Shown in pieces: positions 19,408 to 30,596 of a stretch of 64,000 nt of DNA. Within the stretch, counting starts at the first letter, position 1. Every line of letters begins with the position of its first letter. Position numbers and translations under genes: made by a program. Below the pieces are notes generated by a model. That model searched no databases. It was not told the origin of the DNA and was given only the letters and a program-made list of their open reading frames with translations. Source of the stretch: Epithemia pelagica (taxonomy: Eukaryota; Bacillariophyta; Bacillariophyceae; Surirellales; Surirellaceae); NCBI GenBank assembly GCA_946965045.2, contig OX337228.1:6882001-6946000 (forward strand). The letters are read 5' to 3'.

Positions 19408-21736
19408 CTACACAAATCCTCTCGTCTGTTTCTCTCGTAGCTTCTTTGCTGCTGCTAAAATGCCTTTTAGTTCGATGGCATTCAAAGGGCGCTTTGCCTT
19501 TGATGGCTGAAGTTGATGAGACGTGCTTTCGACATACTCCACCGAGCTTTCGACTAGTTCAATGAATGAGTCAAGACGCTGCAAGAAAAACAACACAGAT
19601 TATGGAAAGAAACGACAGTGTGAGATTGTTATACCATACTGTTTGTTATGTTTGGATAGACTGGCCTCTATAACTTACATCCAGTGAGCCACCAAGTTCT
19701 TTGGAGAGAAGCTGCTCTCGTTCATCTGACGAGGATATTCGTAAACAATAGGCCAACAATCTCAAGCTGCGACCTTTTCCATCGGGTGCAAAGGCGGCTT
19801 CTGCCTGCAATCGATCCCGTAACAGCGTCAGTAAGAGAAGCAACTGTTCGGCGGGAGACTCGGGAACATGCAAGATGGATTCCTGCGAAAACGTAGCTGC
19901 GGCAGCAGCAGCATCTTGTTGCTTCTGGAGCTCCTGGGCCAAGACCCGTTTGACCATGGGGTCATTTGGATCGATACTTTCGACCCGCTCTCCATTTTCG
20001 GTCGTGACATTCCACAACTGATCAATGGATTCCGCAGAATCCTCCTGCATATCGTCCCCAATGACTGCTTGGCGTCTCTCATTCTCCCCTTGCTGCAATC
20101 TCCTCCGAGACATGACTTGTTCCACCTTTTTTTCTTGTTGACGAATGGCATCATTCAGGAAATCCAGTAGAGAATCATTGAGTTCCCCCGCAAAGTCACT
20201 CGTATCGTCACTCGACCGAGTCATGGATGCCAGTGTGAGGTCCAATCCTTCGACACCTTCCTGGACCAGTTTGTCCAGGAGGAGTGTTGTCGTTTCACGG
20301 GCCAACCTTCGTACTTGGGCTTGGCGATATCCTTGAAGAAAGGCTCGGACTTTGGAGACTTCTCGATAATGTCCACCGCCCTTGTCTCGATTATCTCCCG
20401 CCATGCCATCTTGACCAATCGCTTGAATTTCGAATTCGCGCAAAACAGTTTCCAACACTTGTCCTCGACCGGTCCGAATATACTTGGATGCCGACGCCAG
20501 TTGATTGGTGGGAACTTGCGTAGGATCAAATCCCACAAATTCGGTGGGAATCGGAAACGACGACGACGACGACGACGCCCCCGTGGTGCCCAGTAGGTCA
20601 TCATCATCGTCCTGTTTGTGTGCCAGCATGGCACGAAAGGCCGGTGCCCCCGATCGTGCCAAGAGCGATTGGACCAGATCCGTGATTTGTGCGGTAGCTG
20701 TTTCCATGTCTTGATCGTTGGTCGTTCGACGATTGGTATGGGAAGAAGAAGACGTGGCGGTCGAATCCATTTCCCAGGGTCGATCCTTTGTTTGTCCACC
20801 CACGGCTGCCTCCAGCAACTCTTGCGTATTGGCACGACGTCGTTGTGGACCCGGATCCGATGCCTGGATTCCCGTCAAATCATTTGGTTCGGTGGTGGAA
20901 TAAATGGTCACGACACGTTCTCCATCGTCATTGGGTTCCAAGTCGGGTGGCATGGGAGGTGCGGTCACTGCCGCTTGCGTTAAATAGGCGGGTCGCCGCC
21001 TCGCTTCCGTCTTGGTTTGGTTGGTGTTGGGTGGACCCGCAGTGTTCCCCATCATTCCCTTGTCTCGTGGCCCTTCTCCACTAGCCGAATGCGTTGTGGT
21101 ATTCCCGTTCTCCCAGGCACTCTTGTCATAGTAAATAAAAAACTCATCATCATCGTCCTCCTCGTCCAAGTCGTCGTTTGCGTGTGCACTAGTTCTCCAA
21201 CGGGTGGTTGGGCCACCACCACCCTGGTCCACCAGTTCATAGCGTTCCTTGGGATCATTTCCAAACCCATCTTGTACACGTTGCGTGTACAATTCTCTTC
21301 TCGAGGATTCTTGTGTGACTTGGTCTTGCGCATACTGGCGCAGTCTCTTGAGCAGCGTGGGCTTGGACCCCTTGTCGTCCAAACGCAATTGCTGACACAG
21401 AGATTGGAGCTGGTCCAACGGGACTTGTTGCAACAGCAGCTCGTCCTCCACACTAGTAGTAGTGTCTCCCAATTCCTCCTCATCCTCATCATCATTATTA
21501 TTGTGGTCATTCGAGGACCGGGTGTCATGATTGGTACGAGGGTTTTCCACCGTCGCAGAAAGGGCAACGGGAAACCGTGGTTGTTGCGATGACCGAACCA
21601 CCCTGCAGGGACCAATTCTGGCCTGGATCCGGTTCTTGAACTGCATCGCAGAGGGAATGATTCCCCAACTCCACGTGCCACAAAGCAGTCCGAATGCCAC
21701 TAGCGAACGAAAAGAGACTCTGGTCATCTTCATCAT
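19408..21736 (-). CDS. Secreted or organelle-targeted SAP-domain protein
   Basis: Exons are 21736-19679 and 19578-19408 (GTAAGT donor; TTGCAG acceptor), about 742 residues. The N-terminus (MMKMTRVSFRSLVAFGLLCGTWSWG) is a signal peptide. Residues about 95-130 match a SAP motif (LDQLQSLCQQLRLDDKGSKPTLLKRL), which usually binds nucleic acid. The middle is acidic and low-complexity (DDDEDEEEL, SSSSSF); the C-terminal third is helical, ending LNAIELKGILAAAKKLREKQ. The frame is open upstream to 22189, but that stretch overlaps the asparagine synthetase 5' region, so the ATG before the signal peptide was chosen. An organellar nucleic-acid role is plausible; no enzyme domain seen. Confidence 0.72.
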
Positions 21737-22197
21737 GAGTCCATATGCCGTTGTCCCAAGTCGATGGTCTTCGGGTCGAAAAAGAAAATCTATGGATGGA
21801 GGTATCCATGGTGTTGGAAGCGAACCCCAATCGGACGACGTACAGGCCTCATGGATCGTTCCGAATGCACGTCGTCTGTCCGTAATCGTGGTGTCCACTC
21901 CAGACGTGGATGGGTCGCCGATGCGCGCAACGCACAAAACGCAAGTGACGGACGAAGAATTTCGCGCCCATCGCTCATTTTTCTCATCTCCTCTGGTTTT
22001 TTTTGCGAGAGGAGAGGGCAGAACAACCACACAGACAGAGAGCCAATCATTCAACGTTGAACCATTGCAAAAACGGAGACGACCACAACCAATTGTGGAA
22101 TTGTCGTTCTTGCTATATCGTTGGTGTTGCCAAACTGAACTTGTTTTGTAACCAAAGTCAAAGTTGCTATCTAGATCCAAGTCCATCATCCAGAACC

Positions 22198-24114
22198 ATG
22201 TGTGGTATCTTTGCCATTATCGCATCGAGCTTACCCGAAGCCGACTTGCGTCGCGAACTGATTTCCTGTTCGTCCAAGTTGCGTCATCGTGGGCCCGATT
22301 GGTCTGGCTACAAGGTTATTGAAGCAGATCCTAATCTTGGTATCAGTTTGGCGCATGGGATCGCTCATGAACGTCTGGCCATTATGGACCCCGAGTCTGG
22401 TTCGCAGCCCCTCGTCTCGCAGGACAATTCCATTATTGTTGCAGCCAATGGAGAAATCTACAACTACAAGGAACTCTACGATTCTCTCGAAACACCTTAC
22501 ACCGCCAAGACGGGTTCGGACTGCGAAGTCATTATTCCGCTCTATCAGCAATTTGGAGGCACGGTCGATATGCCCAGTCGCATGCGGGGCATGTTTAGTT
22601 TTATTCTCTACGATCGCAAGAACGATTCCTTTACTGTGGCCCGAGATCATATTGGTATTACACCCCTCTACATTGGATGGAGCAATGATGGATCCATTTA
22701 TGTCTCGTCGGAACTCAAAAGTCTGATTGGCGAATGCCACAAGTTTCAACAGTTTCCCCCCGGCCACATTTTTTGTACCAAAGGACCCAATGCCAATACC
22801 TTTCAGCGCTGGTACAAACCCGATTGGGCTCCCGAAATGAAACCGGGAGTTTCCTTGCCCACGGCCAAATTTCAAGCGGTACGATCGAGACTTGCAGCAT
22901 CTTTCATGTGAATTGTTGTTTTGTGGATCCAGACTCACCTTGTTGCCCTTCACTTTGCATGCCATGATGATGATGATGATATTATTATTATTATTCTACA
23001 GGATACACTTCGTCTCGCGTTTGAAAAATCAGTGATTCGTCGAATGATGTCCGATGTGCCGTGGGGAGTCCTCTTGTCTGGTGGATTGGACTCATCTCTG
23101 GTGGCGGCGATTTGTGCTCGACACGTGGGACGCCGATCCACCTCGTTTCCAAAACTTCATTCCTTTACCGTGGGTCTGGAAGGGTCCCCCGATCTCAAAG
23201 CGGCCAAACAAGTTGCGGAATTTTTGGGTACCATTCATCACGCCTATACCTACACCCTTCAAGAAGGTTCGGATGCCATTCGCGACGTGATTCGTGCCAT
23301 TGAAACCTACGATGTCACGACCATTCGGGCCAGTACACCCATGTACCTCATGGCGCGTAAAATCAAGGCCATGGGTATTAAAATGGTTTTGAGTGGTGAA
23401 GGCGCTGATGAAGTCTTTGGTGGATATCTCTACTTTCACAAGGCGCCCAACGCCCAAGAGTTTATGGATGAAACGGTGGACAAAATTAGCCGCCTGCACA
23501 TGTACGATTGCTTACGCTGTAACAAGGCCATGAGTGCGTGGGGTGTGGAACCCCGTGTCCCCTTTTTGGATTTGGATTTCTTGAATGTGGCCATGAACTT
23601 GGATCCGCGCGACAAAATGATTCACAAGGGTGCCAACATTAGTAAGGAAGATACCCGTATCGAAAAGTGGGCCATTCGCAAGGCGTTTGATACGCCCGAA
23701 GATCCCTACCTCCCGGAATCCGTCCTGTGGAGACAAAAAGAACAGTTTAGTGATGGTGTCGGCTATGGTTGGGTGGATCATCTCAAGGATATTGCCGAAC
23801 GAGAAATCAGTGATCAAATGTTTGCCATGGCGCAGAACCGGTTCCCTCACAACACACCCACCACCAAGGAAGGATATCGTTATCGAATGATCTTTGAAGA
23901 AATGTTCCCGGGTGAAGCGGCCGAGAAAACGGTTCCGGGAGGCAAGTCCATTGCCTGTTCCACGGAACGGGCCATGAATTGGGACAAGTCCTTTAGTCAA
24001 CGAGCCGACCCCAGTGGTCGAGCGGCGGGGGTTCACGATTCGGCCTACGATGCCACCTTTGAAGCCGATACCAAACTGTCGGAGGAACCTCCCACGAAAA
24101 AAGCCAAGGCATAA
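22198..24114 (+). CDS. ASNS: Asparagine synthetase (glutamine-hydrolysing)
   Basis: Exons are 22198-22878 and 23002-24114, about 597 residues. It begins MCGIFAII, so Cys2 becomes the N-terminal nucleophile of the class-II glutaminase domain (LRHRGPD, NGEIYNY, GSDCEVI). The synthetase domain has the ATP-pyrophosphatase loop LLSGGLDSSLVAA, then SGEGADEVFGGY and EPRVPFLDLDF. It makes asparagine from aspartate, glutamine and ATP; there is no targeting peptide, so cytosolic. The 123-bp intron ends in an ATG/ATT microsatellite. The C-terminus ends in a basic PPTKKAKA. It is convergent with the prenyltransferase gene (98 bp). Confidence 0.97.
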
Positions 24115-24212
24115 ACATTTGAGGTTCTCGACTACAACAACAACAACACGAAAAATAATAAACAAACAGACTTGAATGATATGCATCTGTGGTATGCGGA
24201 TTCGCAGTGAAT

Positions 24213-25598
24213 TTAAATTAGCGTGTACAGTATATATTCCAGATAAAAGAGATCCCATATGCGCTTGTAGTACAGTTTGACCGATTGAATGGAATCGGGT
24301 TCCAACTTGCGAAACTGTGCCAGCAGCATGGTGGCCAGAATGGCATGACCTCCAATCATGGGCACGGTTCGAAAGGAACTCCTCGAGAAAACGCCAGTAC
24401 ATATGGCGTGAATGTAGTTGAGAAACAAACAGGCGGTTGCTCCCTTGGCAATTCGGCCGACTCCAACCGTGGTGGCAAAGGTTTCAATGTTGTAGGCCTA
24501 CGAGAAAAACACAGCGACAGGCACAAACACACACACATGAAGCAATGAGAAGGGAACCGTTTGACGACGACGACGACGACGACGACAAGGCCCCCACAAA
24601 CACACAGTTCTTGCTCACCTTGTCACCTTCCGTGTCGGGAAGATCCTTGGTAACGGCAATTACGGTCGCAAAGACGGTCATAAATCTCGCGATAAAGGAT
24701 ACCTTGGGGGACCATCGAAAGGCCGCCCCCATGGCATCCTTGACAGCGTAATAGACTCCAAAATTCAACAAGAATCCTCGTACCGTCGCAATGGTAAGAC
24801 CGGCCAAGAGAGGATTTTGTTTGGTGCGAATGGGTGGGACGGAATAAATCAAACCCAAAACCAATCCAAACGAATACAACCGAAAGAGCAGGGGTGGAAA
24901 CAATTGGTGCACGAGAATGGGTCCCACGACACCCGAGGCAAGGACCGCGAACCAGGCAAATCGCTTGGACATTTCTCCACTGGCGACCGGTAGAAATGGT
25001 TTGTTCATTTTATCAATATCTTCATCAAAAATCTGGAGTATTGTATGTACAACTTGGTGGTGAGATCCATTGCATCACATGCGGGGGCCAAGATCCGATC
25101 CGTGGTCAGGCTGGCACAATCTCGGAATGCAAAACCTACCTGATTGATTCCGACAATAAAGGCATTGCCCATTAAGAGAGCCAGCATCCCAATAAAGGCT
25201 CTTGGTAACATGATATTCCAATTGGCGTCGGCCAGAGCGCCGGGTGTATCCATCAAGGCTCGAATCGTCCCGGCAATGGAGGCCAAAATGGTACCGCGAA
25301 TTGTGTGGGGTCGGGTAAACTTGTAGAGTGCCTTGAGTTTGGCTTTGAGAGATCCCGATTGAGCTTCTTCTCGAGCTTGGTCAATCGCCTCGGGATCAAA
25401 ATCACCCTCGACCGACATGAGCGTCGTTCGGAACGACGCCGTCGACGGACCGAACCGTGGACCATGGTTGTGGGATGCGCCGGGCAATCGTCTGTGGCTG
25501 ATGGGAACCGTAAAGGCGGCACTGTTTCTCCATTGCTCTTGGAAGGATAGGAGCAGAACCAACAGCCCCAGGAACGAACGATGCCGTATGTGGTTCAT
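24213..25598 (-). CDS. Plastid homogentisate prenyltransferase (UbiA family; tocopherol or plastoquinone synthesis)
   Basis: Exons are 25598-25140, 25032-24619 and 24497-24213, about 385 residues; all junctions are phase 0. The first splice reconstitutes NQ+[12 protein letters not shown], the first Asp-rich motif of VTE2-type enzymes, followed by [10 protein letters not shown]; the second motif is [11 protein letters not shown]. The N-terminus carries a signal peptide and SAAF plastid motif. At least seven hydrophobic helices follow. The family condenses homogentisate with phytyl or solanesyl diphosphate in plastid membranes; which donor is used cannot be decided by eye. Intron 2 contains a (GAC)n run. 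The neighbouring asparagine synthetase is functionally unrelated. Confidence 0.9.
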
Positions 25599-26140
25599 GT
25601 TGTCGACCCTTCACAGAAAGACTGGCAACGACATGGAACAGGGCAACAACGGCACAAGAGAACAAAAACTCAAGAGATGGCTTCAACTCTGACACCAATC
25701 CCCGAGCGATTACGTCAGTCACTGAAACGCGTCTCAAGCGCGACTGTATCTTCTGATCGGGGCATAAATCTTGCTTGTCCATCCAACACAAGATATTCAC
25801 CATTATCACACATGAACATGGCGAAATGTACGATCCTTTGTTACGCGTTGAGAGAGAGAGAGAGTGGCCCACGATCGAACAATGTGTATCGTCTCTTGCC
25901 ACGATGATCCGTCGTTCGATTCTCTTTCATGTGCAATACACAAGGACACATACAATATCCATTTGACACTCAACGGTTTGCTCCTGGAACTCACACGTTC
26001 CCTTCGTGGAGCAATCCACAAATACTACCCCAACAAACAGGTCGTTCTCATGGATCCACAACAACGCTCGCAAAAGCGCTACGCTCCGTGGCTTGGTTCG
26101 ATCTCCGTGGGTCCACAACACAAATAACGCCTCACGTGTC
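25599..26140. other. Intergenic, divergent prenyltransferase / coiled-coil gene
   Basis: 542 bp. A (GA)n tract lies near 25848-25865. The downstream frame is open from 26006 but begins with a non-ATG codon, so this part is treated as 5' leader. No RNA gene or element seen. Confidence 0.45.
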
Positions 26141-27838
26141 ATGGAGGGTTCCACGACGACGACGAAGACCACCACACGCGGGAGAACGACGACGACAACG
26201 AGGACGAAGAATCCCTATATCATGCCCGATCCAGACCCCGCGTCTCCTTCGATTCGTAGTCTCAGTCCTACGATTCTTGCCCTGGATGAGGCCTCGACGC
26301 TTCGTGGTATGATTCAACGTCAAGCATCGACCATGGTACAGTTTCGAAAAAGCGAAATGACGGAACTCACAGCCGTGGAAACCACCGAAGAGTCCCAAAA
26401 AGAAGAGGACGAAGATTCGGATTCTCACTCGTGGCATGCCGCCTTTGAATTGGGTTCCAACCATGTGTGGTCGGATTCCAATGAGACTATGGTGCCTGCG
26501 GCATCCCCGGGCAGTGACTTGCATGACTCGATTGAAGCGATTCGAGAGGAGGCTTCTCGTGTCGATACGGCGATTGCCTTGGATCAACTTTATACCTTGA
26601 AGAATGAACTCGAATCCTTACGGAAACAAGTGTCCACACGAGACTCGGAGATTCGGCACTTAAGAGAAACGATTACGGTCAAGGACACGAGACTGTCCAC
26701 CCTACAATTGGAACGCGATTTGTACAAGGCCGATGTCGGATGTGATGCTACCAGTAGTGAACCAGAAGAACCCGCTCCATTCATTCCTCCCTGGTCTCCA
26801 GTGTCTCAACTCTCTCAGGCGGGTCGGTCTACCGCGGAGGATAGTAAATCGCATTCCAAAGTGTCTCGCGTTTCCTCTCGTCGTGGAGTTCCCCCCATGC
26901 GCGTCACACCCATTCCACCCCGTAAGGTGGAACGACTGGAACCGCAAGAAACCTTGTTGGGTCCGTCGTCCAATACCACTGCCTTGTTTCGTCCCGTCGC
27001 CATGGTACCACCCAGTCATAGTGGAGCCTTGGAACGAACGTTCCAGTCCACTGCGAGACACGAGTCCGTGTCGGTAGGGAGTCGACAAAACAGTGGTCTT
27101 TACAAGAATGATGAATCCACATCGGAAACCACGGACAGTATGGAATCTTTGGCGTTTCAGCTAGTTCCTCGTCCCATGTATCTTCACCACCACCACAAGG
27201 CATCCATGGACCAACACCATCGCCATGACAAGATGGAAGGTCCTCCTCGTTCCATTGTTTCGCCGCAACCTCTTTGGAACAGTACTCGCAAAGGTCGTAC
27301 GAAATCCCAATGGTCCGTCCCGAATGGAGAAGAGGATGTGACGTATGCTAGTACTGCGACACGATCTCGGTACCGGCGGGGATCCATGGTGGCGGAAACG
27401 GCAGCCACGCATGGTGGATCTCGAAGCAGCAAGAATGGTAAATCTCGTTCCAAAACGATGGAACAGCCCAAGGAAGAAACAAATTGGGCCGATGCAGGAT
27501 CTAAGACCTGTCTTCTTGTTCCCAAACTACGGTCCCGACGGAACAAGAAGAAGAATCCAGGATCACGGGAACGACCAAACCCGGACTCGGTCGGGTCGTC
27601 GTATCAGACCCATACTGAGGAGCTCACACTCCTCCTTCGCACCATGCAAGCATCGGAAGAAGAACTACGAAAACGATTGGCCATGATTACTACCTACTAT
27701 GAAACAGTGGTACAAGAACTGTTGGCCAAGTCCGTCTCAGCCGAACGAGACGGACCCCGGAACCCTGCACGAGAACATGTCTTGGAGTTTCCAACAAGTT
27801 TTCGAGCAACGCAGTGGCGTACAAAGGAATTCCAGTAA
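26141..27838 (+). CDS. Coiled-coil, Ser/Thr-rich protein of unknown function
   Basis: 565 residues from the first in-frame ATG (MEGSTTTTKTTTRGR). After a Thr/Arg-rich start there is a coiled coil at about residues 140-200 (LDQLYTLKNELESLRKQVSTRD, SEIRHLRETITVKD). A long disordered basic region with a His-rich patch (HHHHKASMDQHHRH) follows, and a second predicted helix near the C-terminus (EELTLLLRTMQASEEELRKRL). There is no signal peptide or enzyme motif. A scaffold or cytoskeletal role is possible but not shown. Confidence 0.65.
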   Translation: MEGSTTTTKTTTRGRTTTTTRTKNPYIMPDPDPASPSIRSLSPTILALDEASTLRGMIQRQASTMVQFRKSEMTELTAVETTEESQKEEDEDSDSHSWHAAFELGSNHVWSDSNETMVPAASPGSDLHDSIEAIREEASRVDTAIALDQLYTLKNELESLRKQVSTRDSEIRHLRETITVKDTRLSTLQLERDLYKADVGCDATSSEPEEPAPFIPPWSPVSQLSQAGRSTAEDSKSHSKVSRVSSRRGVPPMRVTPIPPRKVERLEPQETLLGPSSNTTALFRPVAMVPPSHSGALERTFQSTARHESVSVGSRQNSGLYKNDESTSETTDSMESLAFQLVPRPMYLHHHHKASMDQHHRHDKMEGPPRSIVSPQPLWNSTRKGRTKSQWSVPNGEEDVTYASTATRSRYRRGSMVAETAATHGGSRSSKNGKSRSKTMEQPKEETNWADAGSKTCLLVPKLRSRRNKKKNPGSRERPNPDSVGSSYQTHTEELTLLLRTMQASEEELRKRLAMITTYYETVVQELLAKSVSAERDGPRNPAREHVLEFPTSFRATQWRTKEFQ

Positions 27839-28158
27839 TGGTAGAGAGCGATAGAAAGTGTTTGGTATGGACCTAGTGAAGAATCCCTCTGTAACTTATA
27901 GGAGTATATCCAAAGACCTTTCGTTTTGACAAACCTCAAAGTCTCTGTGGCTCCTTTTGCTTGGAGGGATTTTATGCCTCCATAGATATCGCCACGCGCG
28001 TTCATCGCATGCTGGCTCGATCGCGCATGCACGCCAAGATCGGGTCGCACTTTGGTTTCTCCTTGCGTCGCGACAATGAAGACACCCTCCATCCAAGCCG
28101 ACCAAGACGCAACAGATTGCCAGAGTCACTTGCTGAGATAGAACCTGCTACTAGGTAG
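27839..28158. other. Intergenic
   Basis: 320 bp between two plus-strand genes. Contains only short frames and a moderately repetitive gcgcgttcatcgcatgctggctcgatcgcgcatgc segment (28008-28030 region). No supported feature. Confidence 0.4.
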
Positions 28159-28614
28159 ATGTTATTCATGTCATTTCATGATCACTTAAAACTGGGACTT
28201 TTACTGTTTTGCTTTTTGGCATGTCTTTCTTCCTTGTGGACATCTCCCAGCTTTGAACTCGGAACTATCAGGGTTCCGACCTTGGCTCCCAACCTGAAAC
28301 AATGGTGCAAGAATCAAACGATTGGTTTACGAGAGTGCCACAAGAAAGAAGGCGATTCTTCCCGTGATCCCAATCACTGTAAGGATGCAACGGTAACACT
28401 GCAGACATGTGAGAATGTCATCCGAAAGGCGTACCGATACATCAACTTGGGAGGGTGTTTGGTCGACAATCAGATGCTGGCACGATGCCGATCCGAATGG
28501 TGTGAGGAACATGGACAACAAAAGCACCACCAACTGGATTGTGAAAAGGAGTGTGCCCTTGCGAAACGCAATCTTGATCAGTGCATAGAGAGGGTCGTTA
28601 CGAAATACCTGTGA
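28159..28614 (+). CDS. Quadruple CX9C (double CHCH-like) protein with N-terminal hydrophobic segment
   Basis: 151 residues. An N-terminal hydrophobic stretch (KLGLLLFCFLACLSSLW) precedes a Cys-rich body. Cysteines are at 50/60, 74/84, 100/110 and 132/142: four CX9C motifs, i.e. two possible helical hairpins each closed by two disulphides. Two further cysteines (115, 128) could pair. Twin-CX9C proteins are normally imported into the mitochondrial intermembrane space by Mia40 and have one hairpin. Two hairpins behind a signal- or anchor-like N-terminus are unusual. Function is unknown; metal or respiratory-complex assembly would be a guess. It is convergent with RPN7. Confidence 0.75.
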   Translation: MLFMSFHDHLKLGLLLFCFLACLSSLWTSPSFELGTIRVPTLAPNLKQWCKNQTIGLRECHKKEGDSSRDPNHCKDATVTLQTCENVIRKAYRYINLGGCLVDNQMLARCRSEWCEEHGQQKHHQLDCEKECALAKRNLDQCIERVVTKYL

Positions 28615-28913
28615 TGAATACACCTGAAAATTTACAAAAAGGGAACATGGCAACAACACTGAGATCTTTCCATATCCCGTGACACGCTGTACTTGTGTCG
28701 AAATACCATAGATTGTAGGATTAAAATTGCGGGTAAAAGTAGCGTGGCAAAAGCTTTAGGTTCAAACACAAGACGATTTTCCCCGTCTCGACACTGATAC
28801 TCTCTACCTCCTGAATCTCGTTCCATAAGATTGCTGCTCTCGCACCATTCTAACCGTACTCCAAAGAACTATGTGCTCCCTTATCAATAATCAGGCTAGG
28901 TCGTTTGGCTCCT

Positions 28914-30319
28914 TTAGACATCTACCACACGCGCCAGTTTTTGAATCCGATTCAAGAGAGCATCGCCCTTTTGAATCACTTGACGATATTTGGCATTTTG
29001 CCAATCGGCCCGATTCGTCACAATGGTGCCCAAAAACTTGTCAATCTTGGCCGACAACCGGCCGGCCGCAATGAAATGCGACACGTGCAAATCCAAAAAG
29101 TCTACCGAGACGCCAAATTGGTCCGCCATGGCCGCCAAGGTCACAGACTGATAGGAATCCAAAAATTGCTTGTACACCAGCAAATGCAATTCGCGCATCC
29201 AATAGGACGAATGCGCCGCCAAGTATCGATCGCTCTGTAAAATCTCTTCCAGGTCTACCATGGCATGTAGATAGGATTTGTAGTCGCAATCGTAGTACGA
29301 ACGAATCAATTTCATCTGATTTCGGTAGTAACAACCGTGTGAGTGACTTGCCCAACACACACAAACAAACATACACACTCCATTCTATGCACACTCACCA
29401 CAACTGGAATATCGGGTGCCACCGCCAAGAGTTCCGGTCCATTGAGTATTTTCTCGTAGAGTTTCGGCCGTGGCAAATGCAACAGATTGGTGAGGGCCGC
29501 ATAAATCAAAAAGGATTGGTAGGAACAGAGTTCTGTGGAGGTAAAGGTGGCAATCCCTTGCAACATGATTTCCGCCGACTTTTTCAAATCGCGTTTCAAC
29601 AAGAATTGAAGGGCCTGGTACACGGCCACTCGATTGCGTCGATCCCAATCGCCCGAGCCCGATTGGGCCAATTTGTCCGCCTTGTCAATCCATTCATCGA
29701 CCGATGCCAAGGTTGTCTTGGTTCCTCCACCAGTAGTAGTAGTAGCGGGAAAACTGTGTGCAAACGATGTCACACGGGCCAATTCCATGTAACAATCCAT
29801 CTTTTTGCCAGAACTCAATTTGGGCAAGTCCAAGACCTTTTGATAGGCATCCAGGGCTTGTTGAGTCGTCAAGGATTTAGCAGCAAAACGAGCAATGGCC
29901 AACAAGGCGTCCATCACTTCCATATCACCAGCACTCTCTTTGGCTTCTTCTACGACGGCCTCCAACTCGACCACCTTGGCCTTGTGTGCCTCCTTCATGG
30001 TCTCGACAGCGTCCGAAGAAAGAAAGGTGACGCTACTACTGGCATTGGCATCTTTTTGCAGTAAGGATTGCTGAAAGGTTTCGTACAAGGTTGGATTTTC
30101 CAAGGTTTTGGCAATGGTATCCGCCACTGACTGCGCCAATGTCAGGTCTGGACTGGAGGAGGACAAGACGCGATGAATCTCTTGTGCGAGGTTCATATCA
30201 GGAAAGGGAGCTGCTGTGTTGCCTTCATTCTTTTTCTTGCTCTTATCGTCGACTTTGTTGTCAGCAGTCGACGGCGATGCTTCTTCTCCATTGTTCGATG
30301 GTTTCTCTGCTTCACTCAT
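28914..30319 (-). CDS. RPN7: 26S proteasome regulatory subunit RPN7 (PSMD6)
   Basis: Exons are 30319-29399 and 29315-28914 (83-bp intron, GTGAGT...ATCAG), 440 residues; the splice joins APDIPVV to MKLIRSYYDCDY. An acidic N-terminus is followed by TPR-like helices (MDALLAIARFAAKSL, YMELARVTSF) and a C-terminal PCI domain (LHAMVDLEEILQSDRYL, YWMRELHLLVYKQFLDSY, DFLDLHVSHFIAAGRLSAKID). RPN7 is a lid subunit holding the RPN3/RPN7/SEM1 module. The start is 277 bp from the ATG chosen for the divergent PhyH gene. Confidence 0.92.
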
Positions 30320-30596
30320 GGCACAAGAGCAATGTGATATAGGTAGATACTTGGAGAGTTTGAACTCCGATTGGGGATGGTATCTGTAATAATGCGCCCA
30401 GAAGAGGCAAAGAAATCCATCGAAGCTCGTCGCAAGACTTGCACGGATATAAACCGCGACTGGAATGTCGGTCCTATTTGGTCGCATATACAGCACGGCT
30501 GTTCTCGAGAAAATCTTTTGGATCTTTTCCGTCCATCAATCGATCTCAACACTCTGCTGCGCCGACTGGGTCCTCGTGCATTCAATCATCCTTTCC

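Noticed and set aside
21737-22189. Upstream extension of the SAP-domain frame (about 150 codons)
   Set aside because: It overlaps the 5' region of asparagine synthetase, and the signal peptide begins at the internal ATG (21736), so the extension is probably untranslated.
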